Positions 25,356 through 33,538 of a stretch of DNA of 64,000 nt are shown here, in pieces. The position numbers and the translations under genes were made by a program. Numbering within the stretch: the first letter of the stretch is position 1; each line of letters starts with the position of its first letter. This stretch comes from Burkholderia sp. 9120 (lineage in GTDB: Bacteria > Pseudomonadota > Gammaproteobacteria > Burkholderiales > Burkholderiaceae), in the NCBI RefSeq assembly GCF_000745015.1, contig NZ_JQNA01000002.1:3286001-3350000 (forward strand), read 5' to 3'. The notes under the pieces were generated by a model. That model saw only the letters and a program-made list of their open reading frames with translations, was not told the DNA's origin and made no database searches.

Positions 25356-26774
25356 TCAAAAGCGCGGATTTGCGAGCACGTAGAACAGCCCGGCCGACAT
25401 GGCCATCGTCACCGGCAGCGTCACAAGCCAAGTCAGCGCGATGCGCAGGAGCATGCCACCTTGCACGCCCTGACCGCCTGCGGCCATCGTGCCGGCGATG
25501 CCGGACGTAACGATATGCGTCGTGCTCACCGGCAAACCCGTGAAGCCGGCCGTGCCGATCAGAATCGAGCCGACCAGTTCCGCGCTCGCGCCTTGGCCTG
25601 GCGTCATATGCTGCTTGCCGAGCCGTTCGCCGAGCGTGCGTACGACTCGCTTGTAGCCGACCATCGTCCCGATACCGAGACACAACGCGCTCAGCATACG
25701 AACCCAGAGCGGCGCGTATTCGACAGGCTCGCTCATGTCCTTCATCAGATCGGCCGCCTGCTTCTTTTCCTGCTCGCTGGCGCTTTTGGCTTCGCTGACG
25801 TGCTTGAGTTGCGACACCACTTCGTAGATGTCGCCACGCAATTGCGAGCGCGTGGCGCGTTCGCCGTCCTGTCCGGACGCGCCCGATTTGAGTTCCGACG
25901 CCTGCGTTTCCAGTTCGGACTGCGCTTTCTGCAAGGCGGTGGCCGCCTTGAGTGCGTGATCCTTGACGTCGTCGCCATATTTCTGGATGAGTGGTAACGC
26001 GGCCGACGCGCGCTGTCCGAGTTGTGTCAACTGATTCGTTGCTTCCGGGTTTAGTGCATAGCTAGCGGGCAACAGTCCGATGATCGTCAGCATGATCAGG
26101 CCGATGCTTTTTTGACCGTCGTTCGTGCCGTGCGAAAAGCTGACCGACGTACACGTGAGAATGAGCAGTCCGCGCAGCCACCACACAGGCGGCTGACCTT
26201 CTTTGGGCGGCTCGAACAGATGCCCGCGCCGCACGACGAGGCGAAGCAAGCCATACAGGCCGCCCGCGAGCACGAAGCCGAGCACCGGCGAAACAGCGAG
26301 CGCTTCCAGCACCTTGATGATCTGCTGCCAGTCGACGCCCTGGCGGAGATCGCGCGACTTCAGCACCGCGTCCGCCGACGCTACGCCAATCAGCGCACCG
26401 ATGATGCAATGCGAACTGCTATTCGGGATCGCGAACGCCCAGGTCAAGACGTTCCACAGCAACGCCGACAGAAAGATCGACACAAGCATGGGCACGGCTG
26501 GCGAGCCATTGGGCGGCGTGAGGACATCGGGCGGAAGAATCTCGACTAGCGCGTAGGCCACGGCAATGCCGCCGACCAGCACGCCGACGAAGTTCATCAA
26601 ACCGGACCAAACGACGGCCTGCACGGGCTTGAGCGACTGCGTGTAAATCACGGTCGCGACGGCGTTGGACGAATCGTGGAAACCGTTGGTGGCTTCGAAT
26701 GCCAGCACCATCACGAAGCAAACAACCAGCATGACGATGACGACGCTGGACGACGGCATGAAATGAACGAGCAT
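25356..26774 (-). CDS. pit: Inorganic phosphate transporter (Pit family)
   Basis: A 472-residue inner-membrane transporter from ATG 26774 (MLVHFMPSSSVV), with GGGAG five bases upstream. The two family repeats are visible: FEATNGFHDSSNAVATVIY near residue 25 and SFSHGTNDGQKSIGLIM near residue 230. A large charged cytoplasmic loop of about 90 residues (QKAQSELETQASELKSG) separates the halves and looks helical. The C-terminal half repeats the motif as GFTGLPVSTTHIVTSGIAG. Proton- or metal-phosphate symport is expected. No phoU or DUF47 partner gene lies next to it. Confidence 0.93.
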   Translation of the reverse strand: MLVHFMPSSSVVIVMLVVCFVMVLAFEATNGFHDSSNAVATVIYTQSLKPVQAVVWSGLMNFVGVLVGGIAVAYALVEILPPDVLTPPNGSPAVPMLVSIFLSALLWNVLTWAFAIPNSSSHCIIGALIGVASADAVLKSRDLRQGVDWQQIIKVLEALAVSPVLGFVLAGGLYGLLRLVVRRGHLFEPPKEGQPPVWWLRGLLILTCTSVSFSHGTNDGQKSIGLIMLTIIGLLPASYALNPEATNQLTQLGQRASAALPLIQKYGDDVKDHALKAATALQKAQSELETQASELKSGASGQDGERATRSQLRGDIYEVVSQLKHVSEAKSASEQEKKQAADLMKDMSEPVEYAPLWVRMLSALCLGIGTMVGYKRVVRTLGERLGKQHMTPGQGASAELVGSILIGTAGFTGLPVSTTHIVTSGIAGTMAAGGQGVQGGMLLRIALTWLVTLPVTMAMSAGLFYVLANPRF

Positions 26775-27288
26775 TCGCACTCCCGCAAAGAGTTGGGGGA
26801 CAAACTCGCGGATGTCGGCCTGTTGCTCCGTGAAGGCGAACGGTTGATCGTAGACGGCGATGATGAACGTTTTAAGTCGGTAAAGGAGCCCGTCAGCCCG
26901 CGACGTGTCGGACTTACCGCAACCATTACATTCGCATTGCAGCGTTAGGCGCAAATTCAGGGACAGCCATTCATGTTAATAGCGGTCGATTAATTCTTAT
27001 GATCTTTTCAAAATCGGCTAGAGCGACAAGGTTTTACTCAACACTCGGCGGCGCTGAAAAGCAGACCTGTTGTGCATTTTTTGCACAAGACAACTCGCCG
27101 CTATCGGTGGCACTGTTGAGCGTGCCTCCGTACCCATCAAACCTCATAGAGGTTCCCCGTCAAGGACTGACTGTGGGTGCGCCGGCATGCGATTGTTATC
27201 AATCTACGCGACAGCAACGAGTGGCCGAAAATGGCCGCTCGGCGACCACCATTATCCGGGGGCAGACGCTCACACCTTCACAGTGTCT
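26775..27288. other. Intergenic region upstream of pit
   Basis: A 514-bp gap. It contains AT-rich sequence near 26960-27060 suited to a promoter, a small hairpin TTGTGCA-TTTTT-TGCACAA at 27070-27088, and, near 27225-27260, a GGCCGAAAATGGCCGCTC stretch related to the dispersed intergenic repeat. No coding sequence is supported. Confidence 0.5.
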
Positions 27289-27666
27289 TCACGGCGGTGG
27301 CAGCGAGCGATCGGTCTTGCAACGCTTGAGCGGAAGCAGCTTTGCGGAGTAAAGCCGTAAGGCTTTACCGGTGCCTTTGTCGACATCCATATCAATGCAG
27401 GCGCATCCGTAGCCATGCCCGCCCGCATTGGTGACGACCCAATCACCAGACGTCATGTCAGGAAGATCGTCGAACCCCGGAACCGGGCTGTCTCCCATAA
27501 CAGAAAGAGTCCAGCTTCCATCCTTGTCGTCGAGCCACCAGTTGGCGGGCGTCGGGTTCTGCAACCAACCACAGCGACTTCCCCGGGTACCCGCAACCGC
27601 ATGGGTGCCGAACGATGCAATCAAGATGTAAACGAAAGACGCGCGTACTACGTGACGAAAACACAT
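27289..27666 (-). CDS. DUF4087 secreted protein
   Basis: A 125-residue precursor from ATG 27666 (MCFRHVVRASFVYILIASFG) with a signal peptide that should be cut after THAVA. The mature part, SRCGWLQNPTPANWWLDDKD followed by GDWVVTNAGGHGYGCACIDM, is characteristic of DUF4087, with three Cys residues and many Trp/Gly. The protein is presumably periplasmic; its function is unknown. No clear ribosome-binding site precedes this ATG, and an in-frame start 147 bases upstream exists but would hide the signal peptide. Confidence 0.8.
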   Translation of the reverse strand: MCFRHVVRASFVYILIASFGTHAVAGTRGSRCGWLQNPTPANWWLDDKDGSWTLSVMGDSPVPGFDDLPDMTSGDWVVTNAGGHGYGCACIDMDVDKGTGKALRLYSAKLLPLKRCKTDRSLPPP

Positions 27667-27894
27667 GACAGAGAAAATCCCGACTGATGGTATGTTGGAT
27701 GCGTTGACCACACTGACCGGACACTCGATTTTTTGACGCCACCCGTGCAGATATGCCGACGGTTCATTGCAGCTCGGATAAGCCTGACATATGTTGATTT
27801 TTGCGCTGGCCAACCTGTGCCTCGTGCGATTGGCCCAAGCCGACCCTGTAAACGGCCGTTCGGCCGTCCACTTAGCGGACGTTCAATGCCGTCA

Positions 27895-28773
27895 TCAGAT
27901 CTCGACAGTAATCGGCCGCATGGCCACCCCCGCACCTCCAGCCATCAATCGCGAAATTCTGCTGCTGTCGACGTCAAGAACGACTTGGATGACGCTCGGC
28001 GACGGCGGCTGCATCAAGCGGCCCTGTTCAATGGCTATTTCCGTGTCGCTCACACCCATACGCTCGTATAGAAAGCACGCCAGAGGCCCAGCTGCCGTTC
28101 CCGTCGCCGACTCTTCGGCAATTCCGAAACGTGGCGCGAACATGCGGGCTCCAGCGTGGCGACCCGGTACTTTCGTCGTGGTCGAGAATACGTAATAACC
28201 AACCAAGTCGAGGTCGTCGCTGATCGATTCGACAGATCGCTGGTCCGGACGGATCGCGGCCACGGACCGCTCATCCGGTAATGCAACCATCAGAAAGCTG
28301 TTGCCCGTGTTGACTACTGTCGGGCTCGCCGTGCTGTAGATTTGGCCCGTCGATACGCCCATCGACTGTGCGATTTTTTCGGCGAGTTGGGACCCCCATT
28401 CGATTGTGCGATAGGTCGGGGAACGCTGTTCCATCAGAACGGTATTGCCATCAATTGCGATGTCCCTACATCCGTCGATCGTCTCCTTTGACGACCTGCC
28501 ATCACTAACTCTGCCGAGTTGTCTCAAGAGTGAAAACGTGGCAATAGTGGCATGGCCGCAATGAGCAATCTGCCGCGTTGGTGTGAAAAATTCCAACTTG
28601 ATCGTCGCGACATTCGATTTCGACACGAATGCAGTTTCCGATAGTGCGGCCTGCTGGGCGACATGCAACTTCTGCTTCACGGTGAGTTCATCCGCATCGA
28701 TCACCACGCCGGCGGGATTTCCCCCGGTTTTTCCGTCTGTCAAAGCATTGACGATTTGTACTTCAACCCGCAT
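27895..28773 (-). CDS. PhzF family isomerase, copy A
   Basis: A 292-residue member of the PhzF/YddE (diaminopimelate-epimerase fold) family. The N-terminal half has DGKTGGNPAGVVIDA and LSETAFVSKS with the putative catalytic Glu46, then FFTPTRQIAHCGHATIATF. The C-terminal half has APRFGIAEESATGTAAGPLA. Members isomerise or act as small-molecule epimerases; only a few have known substrates. It lies 68 bp downstream of a second, interrupted phzF-like gene on the same strand. Codon use is AT-richer than in the flanking regions, suggesting acquisition. Confidence 0.88.
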   Translation of the reverse strand: MRVEVQIVNALTDGKTGGNPAGVVIDADELTVKQKLHVAQQAALSETAFVSKSNVATIKLEFFTPTRQIAHCGHATIATFSLLRQLGRVSDGRSSKETIDGCRDIAIDGNTVLMEQRSPTYRTIEWGSQLAEKIAQSMGVSTGQIYSTASPTVVNTGNSFLMVALPDERSVAAIRPDQRSVESISDDLDLVGYYVFSTTTKVPGRHAGARMFAPRFGIAEESATGTAAGPLACFLYERMGVSDTEIAIEQGRLMQPPSPSVIQVVLDVDSSRISRLMAGGAGVAMRPITVEI

Positions 28774-28841
28774 TAGTCCTCCCGATAGACGAAACTTAGA
28801 TAAAGAAGGGCGAGGCCACGCGCCTCGCGTGCATGCCGACG

Positions 28842-29702
28842 CTATAGGGTGATTGCACCCCGGCCAAGCTCAATGACACGTCCACCGACACGGATTTCGC
28901 CGCTCTCAGTCACTAAAAGCCGCAGCACACTGGGGCGACCTACCGCTTCGCCCTGTTCAATCTCAAATGCCGCCGGCAATTTGCCCTCATTGGCGAGCAG
29001 CCAACCGCCCAGGTTTGCGCAAGCTGAACCCGTGCCAGGGTCCTCCGAAATGCCTCCGCTTTGCTTTGCAAAGAAATAACGCGAGAGCACTCTTCCCGGC
29101 CGGGCAGAATCGAATGCGAACACGTAGGCAGTTTTTCTGCCGAGACTGCTTTGCGGCCAAATATCCAAACGTGCGCTGTCGGGCCGTGCACGGCGAACCG
29201 CGTCCGTACTGTTCAGAGCGAGCAGTAACTGCTCTGAACCTGTATTGACCCATACGGGCGACGTGAGAAAATCGTTTTCGTTCACGCCGAGCAGCGATGC
29301 AATTTCTCCGTCGGTCAAGGTACTGGCTGCTGTTCTCGGCTTGCCTGCATGCGGCGCTGCGAAGGTCCACACGTCCTAGTGTGCGCTTACCGGTATAACC
29401 CCCGCCTTGAACTCGAGAGTGAGGCTGTCACCGGTCTGGAGGACGTCTCGCACTACTTGCACAGTGCCGAGCGCCGGATGTCCGGCAAATGGCATTTCAT
29501 AGCCTGGCGTGAAAACACGAACCTGCGCGCTTGCACGATCTGAAGGTAAAACAAACGTTGTTTCGGAAAGGTTGAAATGGGCGGCAAGAGCAAGCATTGT
29601 CAAATCGTCTAAGCCCCGTGCATCTTCGAACACGCACAACGGATTACCGCCAAAAGTAGACTCGGCAAACACATTTAGTAGGCGGAATGCGTAGGGCTTC
29701 AT
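28842..29702 (-). pseudogene. PhzF family gene interrupted by in-frame TAG, copy B
   Basis: A 287-codon PhzF gene read leftwards from ATG 29702 (MKPYAFRLLNVFAESTFGGN). LSETTFVLP supplies the catalytic Glu47 and MPFAGHPALGTVQV follows. Codon 109 is TAG (29376-29378), after GVIPVSAH. The same frame continues without any indel as DVWTFAAPHAGKPRTA and ends with the intact family motif SEDPGTGSACANLGGWLLAN. It is a single nonsense change or base-calling error. The product would be split at the domain boundary. It is tandem with copy A, but the two are only distantly similar, so this is not a recent duplication. Confidence 0.88.
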
Positions 29703-30025
29703 TCAATGGTTACCTTGGTGACAGATCGGCAATCGGCTATTGCGACATACTACCGGAGCAACCACTGTGGGATGTCGGACATCGCGCAGTTATCGACGAT
29801 CAAATCACACCGATATCGACTCGCATCCAGACGCGGACGCCGATACCCCGAATATATGTGCCGCAGCATTGTTGACGATCTTGGTCATCGCGCCAAGTGA
29901 CCGCTTCTGGCCGCTGTCTGCCTGACGGGATCGGCGCCATGTCACCCCTGAACGGCGGTTCACGCCATCCGGCGCCAGACCTCTAGTTCGCGGGTTTGGC
30001 ACACTGCGCCGATGCATCATGGGCC
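29703..30025. other. Intergenic region between phzF copy B and peptidase
   Basis: A 323-bp gap with no supported gene. It includes one copy of the dispersed intergenic repeat (29870-29918) and a weaker partial match near 29790. Short reading frames crossing it lack conserved sequence or ribosome-binding sites. Confidence 0.5.
29870..29918 (+). repeat. Dispersed intergenic repeat, copy 2
   Basis: TGTTGACGATCTTGG, then AAGTGACCGCTTCTGGCCGC. It has the same order of elements as copies at 24764, 30789, 31161 and 32285. Confidence 0.5.
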
Positions 30026-30754
30026 TCAGATGGCCCGTAATTGAACAGCGGCTAATGGCGTCTCAAGAATTTCATCATCAATCTTTTCGACTCGATAAGC
30101 GGTCGAACCGGCCGCCCAAGAGACCGTCCTCTCGACCTCTCGATCCGCAAACAGCACAGCAGCGCGATCGTCGATAGCCAGGGTCGGTGGCATCCTTCCA
30201 AGACGCATTTCCGATAGAAAATTAATGCGTCGCTCTGGAATATTTATGTTGCTGTAATGGGCTGCGCAAGCTCCTTGAATCAGGCCTAGGCCCCGCTGCA
30301 AGCCGTAATTCCCCTGTTCGAACGGCCCACCTAAGCCCGTCTCAAACCAACACATAGCGCCTGCGCTCATACCGGCGAGGAGAATGCCCTGGTCCCACGC
30401 TTCCGAAAGAGTGCCATCCAAACTCCACTCGCGCCAAACCGCCAGCGCCGACCGGAGATGTCCACCACCAACGAATATTGCGTCTTGACTCAGAAGCCGT
30501 TGCTTATAGTCGGTGTACGGAATTACGTTGGAACCCCATCCGTTGAAGAACGAGAGATTTGACGTTTCGAAGCCTAGAGCTCCATAGGCGGCATGGAACT
30601 TGTCGATCTGCCCGGCGTTATCTCCGCTCGGAGTTGGAATAAAACAGATTCGCGGGCGAGACTTTCCCAACAACTCGTATATGTAGGCGTCGATGGGCGA
30701 CGGCTCCTTTTCGGTCGTAAATCCGCCGCCACCAATTGCAAGAATCCGCCGCAT
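30026..30754 (-). CDS. Peptidase E-like (S51 family) protein
   Basis: A 242-residue protein of the class I glutamine-amidotransferase fold. The nucleophile elbow AGMSAGAMCWF has Ser120, as in dipeptidase E and cyanophycinase of peptidase family S51, and the preceding FVGGGHLRSALAVWRE corresponds to the GGGNTxxLL region. His145-157 area residues (EQGNYGLQRGLGLIQGACAA then HYSN) fit the catalytic His. It would cleave small peptides in the cytoplasm. It stands alone between two intergenic repeat copies. Confidence 0.85.
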   Translation of the reverse strand: MRRILAIGGGGFTTEKEPSPIDAYIYELLGKSRPRICFIPTPSGDNAGQIDKFHAAYGALGFETSNLSFFNGWGSNVIPYTDYKQRLLSQDAIFVGGGHLRSALAVWREWSLDGTLSEAWDQGILLAGMSAGAMCWFETGLGGPFEQGNYGLQRGLGLIQGACAAHYSNINIPERRINFLSEMRLGRMPPTLAIDDRAAVLFADREVERTVSWAAGSTAYRVEKIDDEILETPLAAVQLRAI

Positions 30755-30788
30755 TTATCCTCGCTTCCTATGGAAAGGTGCTCGCATC

Positions 30789-30833
30789 GTTGACGATCTA
30801 CGAGCCAAAGTCGATTGGCCGCTCTTGCCCGCC
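30789..30833 (+). repeat. Dispersed intergenic repeat, copy 3
   Basis: CGTTGACGATCTACGAGCC, then AAGTCGATTGGCCGCTCTTG and CCCG. It lies between the peptidase start and the end of the 88-aa gene. Confidence 0.5.
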
Positions 30834-30860
30834 TTCGGAAGCTCCTCGTCGGGGCGCGCG

Positions 30861-31127
30861 TCAAAATACTTCGAACGAACACCAGTCGGGCACAAACCCC
30901 TCGAAGATAAAAAAATCGTCGATGTATGTCAGACCAAGATTTTCCAATGACCTCATGCACTCGTCGGCTGCATCGCCTCCGAAAAACGGACCAAGCGATA
31001 TCAGACTATTGGATTCGTCAAAGTACGTCCCAAAATTGAATTCGGCCATAACCGTCGATAGGTCTACATTCTTGGCCGCGAGCGCAGCCCGTTGGACAAC
31101 GATTCCGAAATCTCTCGATACTTTCAT
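30861..31127 (-). CDS. Small protein with a decayed paralog in the window
   Basis: An intact 88-residue acidic protein with no signal peptide or membrane segment; it begins MKVSRDFGIVVQRAALAAKN and ends DDFFIFEGFVPDWCSFEVF. A copy with a lost start codon, a nonsense codon, a 1-bp and a 78-bp deletion lies at 24546-24739, which supports both being genuine genes of a duplicated module. Small, acidic, aromatic-rich proteins encoded in such strings often are immunity or antitoxin proteins, but no toxin partner is visible and I do not recognise the family. Confidence 0.65.
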   Translation of the reverse strand: MKVSRDFGIVVQRAALAAKNVDLSTVMAEFNFGTYFDESNSLISLGPFFGGDAADECMRSLENLGLTYIDDFFIFEGFVPDWCSFEVF

Positions 31128-31160
31128 CGTTATTTAGCCAGGGCAGACGGGTCCCCGCGA

Positions 31161-31208
31161 TTGTCGACGATTTTGCGGCCCAGGTCGATTGTCCCTTCCT
31201 GGCCGACC
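31161..31208 (+). repeat. Dispersed intergenic repeat, copy 4
   Basis: TTGTCGACGATTTTGCGGCC, then AGGTCGATTGTCCCTTCCTG and GCCGA. It is directly upstream of the 88-aa gene, as copy 1 is of that gene's decayed paralog. Confidence 0.5.
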
Positions 31209-31368
31209 CCGGTCCGACACAGACCTCGATGGAGCACCAATCGTCACAAATATGCGATCGGCATAAATCGACCCTGAAGGGACTTTCGATTCGCCCGATA
31301 GCGGCCGTTAAAAAGCTGTCGTATGGTCGCTTATACTTTGTCGTCCACTACAAACAAAAGCCGCCCGC

Positions 31369-31782
31369 ATGAACCCGGTTCCACAAGATTTGCGAGCAGA
31401 CTTCATAAGGCGCTTGCAGTCTCGCTACGACCAGACAGGTCCAGCGTCGTTGCTTTCGGTACACGACCTCGAACATTGGACCGAGATTGTTGGATCGACG
31501 AGGCGTGAAGCATACAACGCGTTAGCTCGGCAGCTGGCAGTTGGGTTTCACGAGGGCCGACTTCCCTTCTGGTTTTGTGACGCGGTAGCGATCGCTGTTG
31601 TCGGCTTCGTGTATGACGATTTTGCCTCGCACGGAGAAGACGCTTGGCCCAGGTTCTTTAACGAAGTCTATTTAGCCTTCGACGCCGGCGAAGTTGGTCG
31701 AACCGGAGAGGACCCGGTCGAGAAATACACGCGGCCGATGATAGCGAAAATTGTCCACGAATTAGAAAACGGCGCCGGATGA
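31369..31782 (+). CDS. Hypothetical protein, 137 aa
   Basis: A soluble 137-residue protein starting MNPVPQDLRADFIRRLQSRY. It is mostly helical with conserved-looking aromatic clusters (GRLPFWFCDAVAIAVVGFVY, then DAWPRFFNEVYLAFDAGEV). No motif was recognised. It stands alone, pointing opposite to the flanking small genes, with only 22 bp to the convergent gene that follows. Base composition is closer to the other small genes of this stretch than to the flanking core-like regions. A role in immunity or regulation is conceivable but unsupported. Confidence 0.65.
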   Translation: MNPVPQDLRADFIRRLQSRYDQTGPASLLSVHDLEHWTEIVGSTRREAYNALARQLAVGFHEGRLPFWFCDAVAIAVVGFVYDDFASHGEDAWPRFFNEVYLAFDAGEVGRTGEDPVEKYTRPMIAKIVHELENGAG

Positions 31783-31804
31783 CTGTTCCTGGCCGAAGTG
31801 GGAT

Positions 31805-32251
31805 CTACAGGCCGAGAATCGTGATGCACTTATAGTCGTACTGACTGTCAGTGGTCCACGTCTCAATTTGCGATATCAGCGCACCGAGCGCGACACAATT
31901 CTCGTTCAGATTCTCAGCAAATCTATTTTTTGAATCGGTGAAGAGGAAGCCGATACGCTCGAGCATGGCCGGTCGGAGGGTCTCGACTTCCAGCCCACTT
32001 CGGATGTCCGTGAGGGCATTGATTATCTTCTCCCAGTCAGGCATCCAAATCTGAGTGAAAGCATAGTGATCGTAAGTCGGTGTGTATTTTTCGATCGTCG
32101 GTTCGATATACCCAAACACCTCTTCCTCGAAGAACAGCGAGCCATCATTCCAGCATCGATTTGAGTAGGCGCCTGCCATCACTTCGACATAGGCAGTACC
32201 TTCCAGCGATGCGCGGTCAGTGATTGCCCGGAACGGGCTAGCCGTACTCAT
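31805..32251 (-). CDS. Hypothetical protein, 148 aa
   Basis: A 148-residue soluble protein from ATG 32251 (MSTASPFRAITDRASLEGTA), chosen because GGAGGAG stands eight bases before it; the frame stays open further upstream but that part is arginine-rich and non-protein-like. Aromatic-rich segments such as WNDGSLFFEEEVFGYIEPTI and DHYAFTQIWMPDWEKIINAL resemble immunity-type proteins in composition. No family was recognised. It is convergent with the 137-aa gene. Confidence 0.65.
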   Translation of the reverse strand: MSTASPFRAITDRASLEGTAYVEVMAGAYSNRCWNDGSLFFEEEVFGYIEPTIEKYTPTYDHYAFTQIWMPDWEKIINALTDIRSGLEVETLRPAMLERIGFLFTDSKNRFAENLNENCVALGALISQIETWTTDSQYDYKCITILGL

Positions 32252-32284
32252 TGATTGGCTCCTCCAGAATGTACGGAATCTGGA

Positions 32285-32331
32285 TTGTGAGCGATCCGGC
32301 CAACGATGTCGACCGGCCGCTCTTGGCCGAA
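32285..32331 (+). repeat. Dispersed intergenic repeat, copy 5
   Basis: GATCCGGCCAACGATGTCGA, then CCGGCCGCTCTTGGCCGAAC. It is upstream of the 148-aa gene and has the best match to the GGCCGCT...TGGCCGA core. Confidence 0.5.
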
Positions 32332-32527
32332 CGGAGACGAATGACGACCGGCCTGGGCGACGAACCCAGTCGTCACGGCATTCAGGCCGAGCCGGTACAT
32401 GTCGCAGAGAAACTGAGAAAGAGAAGCGTACCGAGAAGAAAACCTGCCAGTCCGATCGCACTAACGCCTTTGACGACACGCGAGCAGCGTGGCGTAGCGA
32501 GGTGTAAGCCCAGAAACCCACCACCAA

Positions 32528-33097
32528 ATGAGCCAAACCTTGGAGCACGATCTTGTACAACTCGCACAACGGAATCAATGGAACAAGCTGATTCTGGATC
32601 GAGCATCACAGCTTGGTTTTTCGGATTGGTGGTTAACCGCCGGTTGCATCGCACAGTCGATATGGAATCTGGCTTCCGGTCGTGACGTTCACGCGGGCAT
32701 CCGGGACTACGATCTTTTCTACTACGACCCAGATACGTCATGGGAGGCGGAAGACGCCGTGATTGAAAAAGCCCGGCGCCTGTTTGCGGATATCCCCGTC
32801 GAAGTACAAGTTCGCAACCAGGCCCGCGTACCGGTCTGGTACCAGACCAAATTTGGCGTTCCGTTTGGTGCCGTAAGCCGTGCGTCGGATGGGATCGATC
32901 GATTTCCCTGTGCGACGGTTGCAGTGGGTATCCGACGCCGCGAAGAGGGCCACGAGATTTACTCGCCCTTTGGTTTGCGAGACCTTTTTGAAGGACGCTT
33001 GAAGCCGAACAGGCTACTGCCCATACCTGATGTGTACGCCGAGAAAACCGAGCGTTGGCTGCGCGAGTGGCCGCATCTGTTGCGAGACTCCTGGTAG
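32528..33097 (+). CDS. Nucleotidyltransferase family protein (DUF925-like)
   Basis: A 189-residue cytoplasmic protein. The central GIRDYDLFYYDPDTSWEAED contains the D-x-D-type metal site expected of a Pol-beta-fold nucleotidyltransferase, preceded by WWLTAGCIAQSIWNLASGRD, which contains the G-x-x-A-x-x-hydrophobic helix. C-terminal FPCATVAVGIRRREEG and YSPFGLRDLFEGRLKPNRLL match the family. The substrate is unknown; related proteins are chromosomal, sometimes near toxin-antitoxin loci. It is the last of the small-gene string before a VOC/YafY pair. Confidence 0.82.
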   Translation: MSQTLEHDLVQLAQRNQWNKLILDRASQLGFSDWWLTAGCIAQSIWNLASGRDVHAGIRDYDLFYYDPDTSWEAEDAVIEKARRLFADIPVEVQVRNQARVPVWYQTKFGVPFGAVSRASDGIDRFPCATVAVGIRRREEGHEIYSPFGLRDLFEGRLKPNRLLPIPDVYAEKTERWLREWPHLLRDSW

Positions 33098-33137
33098 GTA
33101 TCAGCTAAAATCACCGCAGTCGAGGCGGCCCCAACAC

Positions 33138-33506
33138 TTAAGGCCGGGAAAACACATTGACGAGATTCCCATCCGGGTCACGCAATAGAAGCGAGCGATT
33201 TCCCCACGGCATCATCGTCGTCGGCATCACGACGGGTGTCCCCAACGCATTCATCCGTTCGAACACCGCGTCGACGTCCGCCACTTCGAACTCCAGAATC
33301 GCCGACTGATTCGCAGCCGCAATGGCCGCACCGGCATTAAAGCGCTGGATCAGAAGCTCGGACGAAATCGCAAGCACCGCGCCGTCGAATCGCATTTCGG
33401 CAAATCCATCGGCCGGCCGTGCGGCTTCGATACCGGAAAGCATTTGATAAAACTCGATTAGCCCATCGAGATTCTGGGTGACGACACGAACAGAGGCGAA
33501 CTTCAT
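33138..33506 (-). CDS. VOC family (glyoxalase-like) protein
   Basis: A 122-residue single vicinal-oxygen-chelate domain. It has the two beta-alpha-beta-beta-beta modules: FASVRVVTQNLDGLIEFYQM at the start and ILEFEVADVDAVFERMNALG in the second half, ending WGNRSLLLRDPDGNLVNVF, whose final Glu position is replaced by Asn. It is 32 bp downstream of a YafY-type regulator gene on the same strand and is presumably co-transcribed. A metal-dependent dioxygenase, isomerase or resistance-type binding role is possible. Confidence 0.85.
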   Translation of the reverse strand: MKFASVRVVTQNLDGLIEFYQMLSGIEAARPADGFAEMRFDGAVLAISSELLIQRFNAGAAIAAANQSAILEFEVADVDAVFERMNALGTPVVMPTTMMPWGNRSLLLRDPDGNLVNVFSRP

Positions 33507-33538
33507 GGTGAGCTCCTGGCTAAGAAAGGAGCCTCAGC

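Noticed and set aside
25032..25997. Long open frame on the plus strand over the pit gene.
   Set aside because: Most of it is antisense to the well-supported Pit transporter and lacks conserved sequence; only the first 125 bp may be a gene fragment, noted separately.
19411..29378. Possible reassignment or suppression of amber codons, because three broken genes all have in-frame TAG.
   Set aside because: TAG is used as the ordinary stop of many intact genes in the same window (for example those ending at 2428, 13156, 15650, 23967, 39703, 43812, 44502, 48492, 53230 and 61620), and no suppressor tRNA gene is visible.
32378..32578. Upstream open frame continuous with the 148-aa gene.
   Set aside because: The upstream residues are Arg/Ser-rich and non-protein-like; the GGAGGAG site sets the start at 32251.
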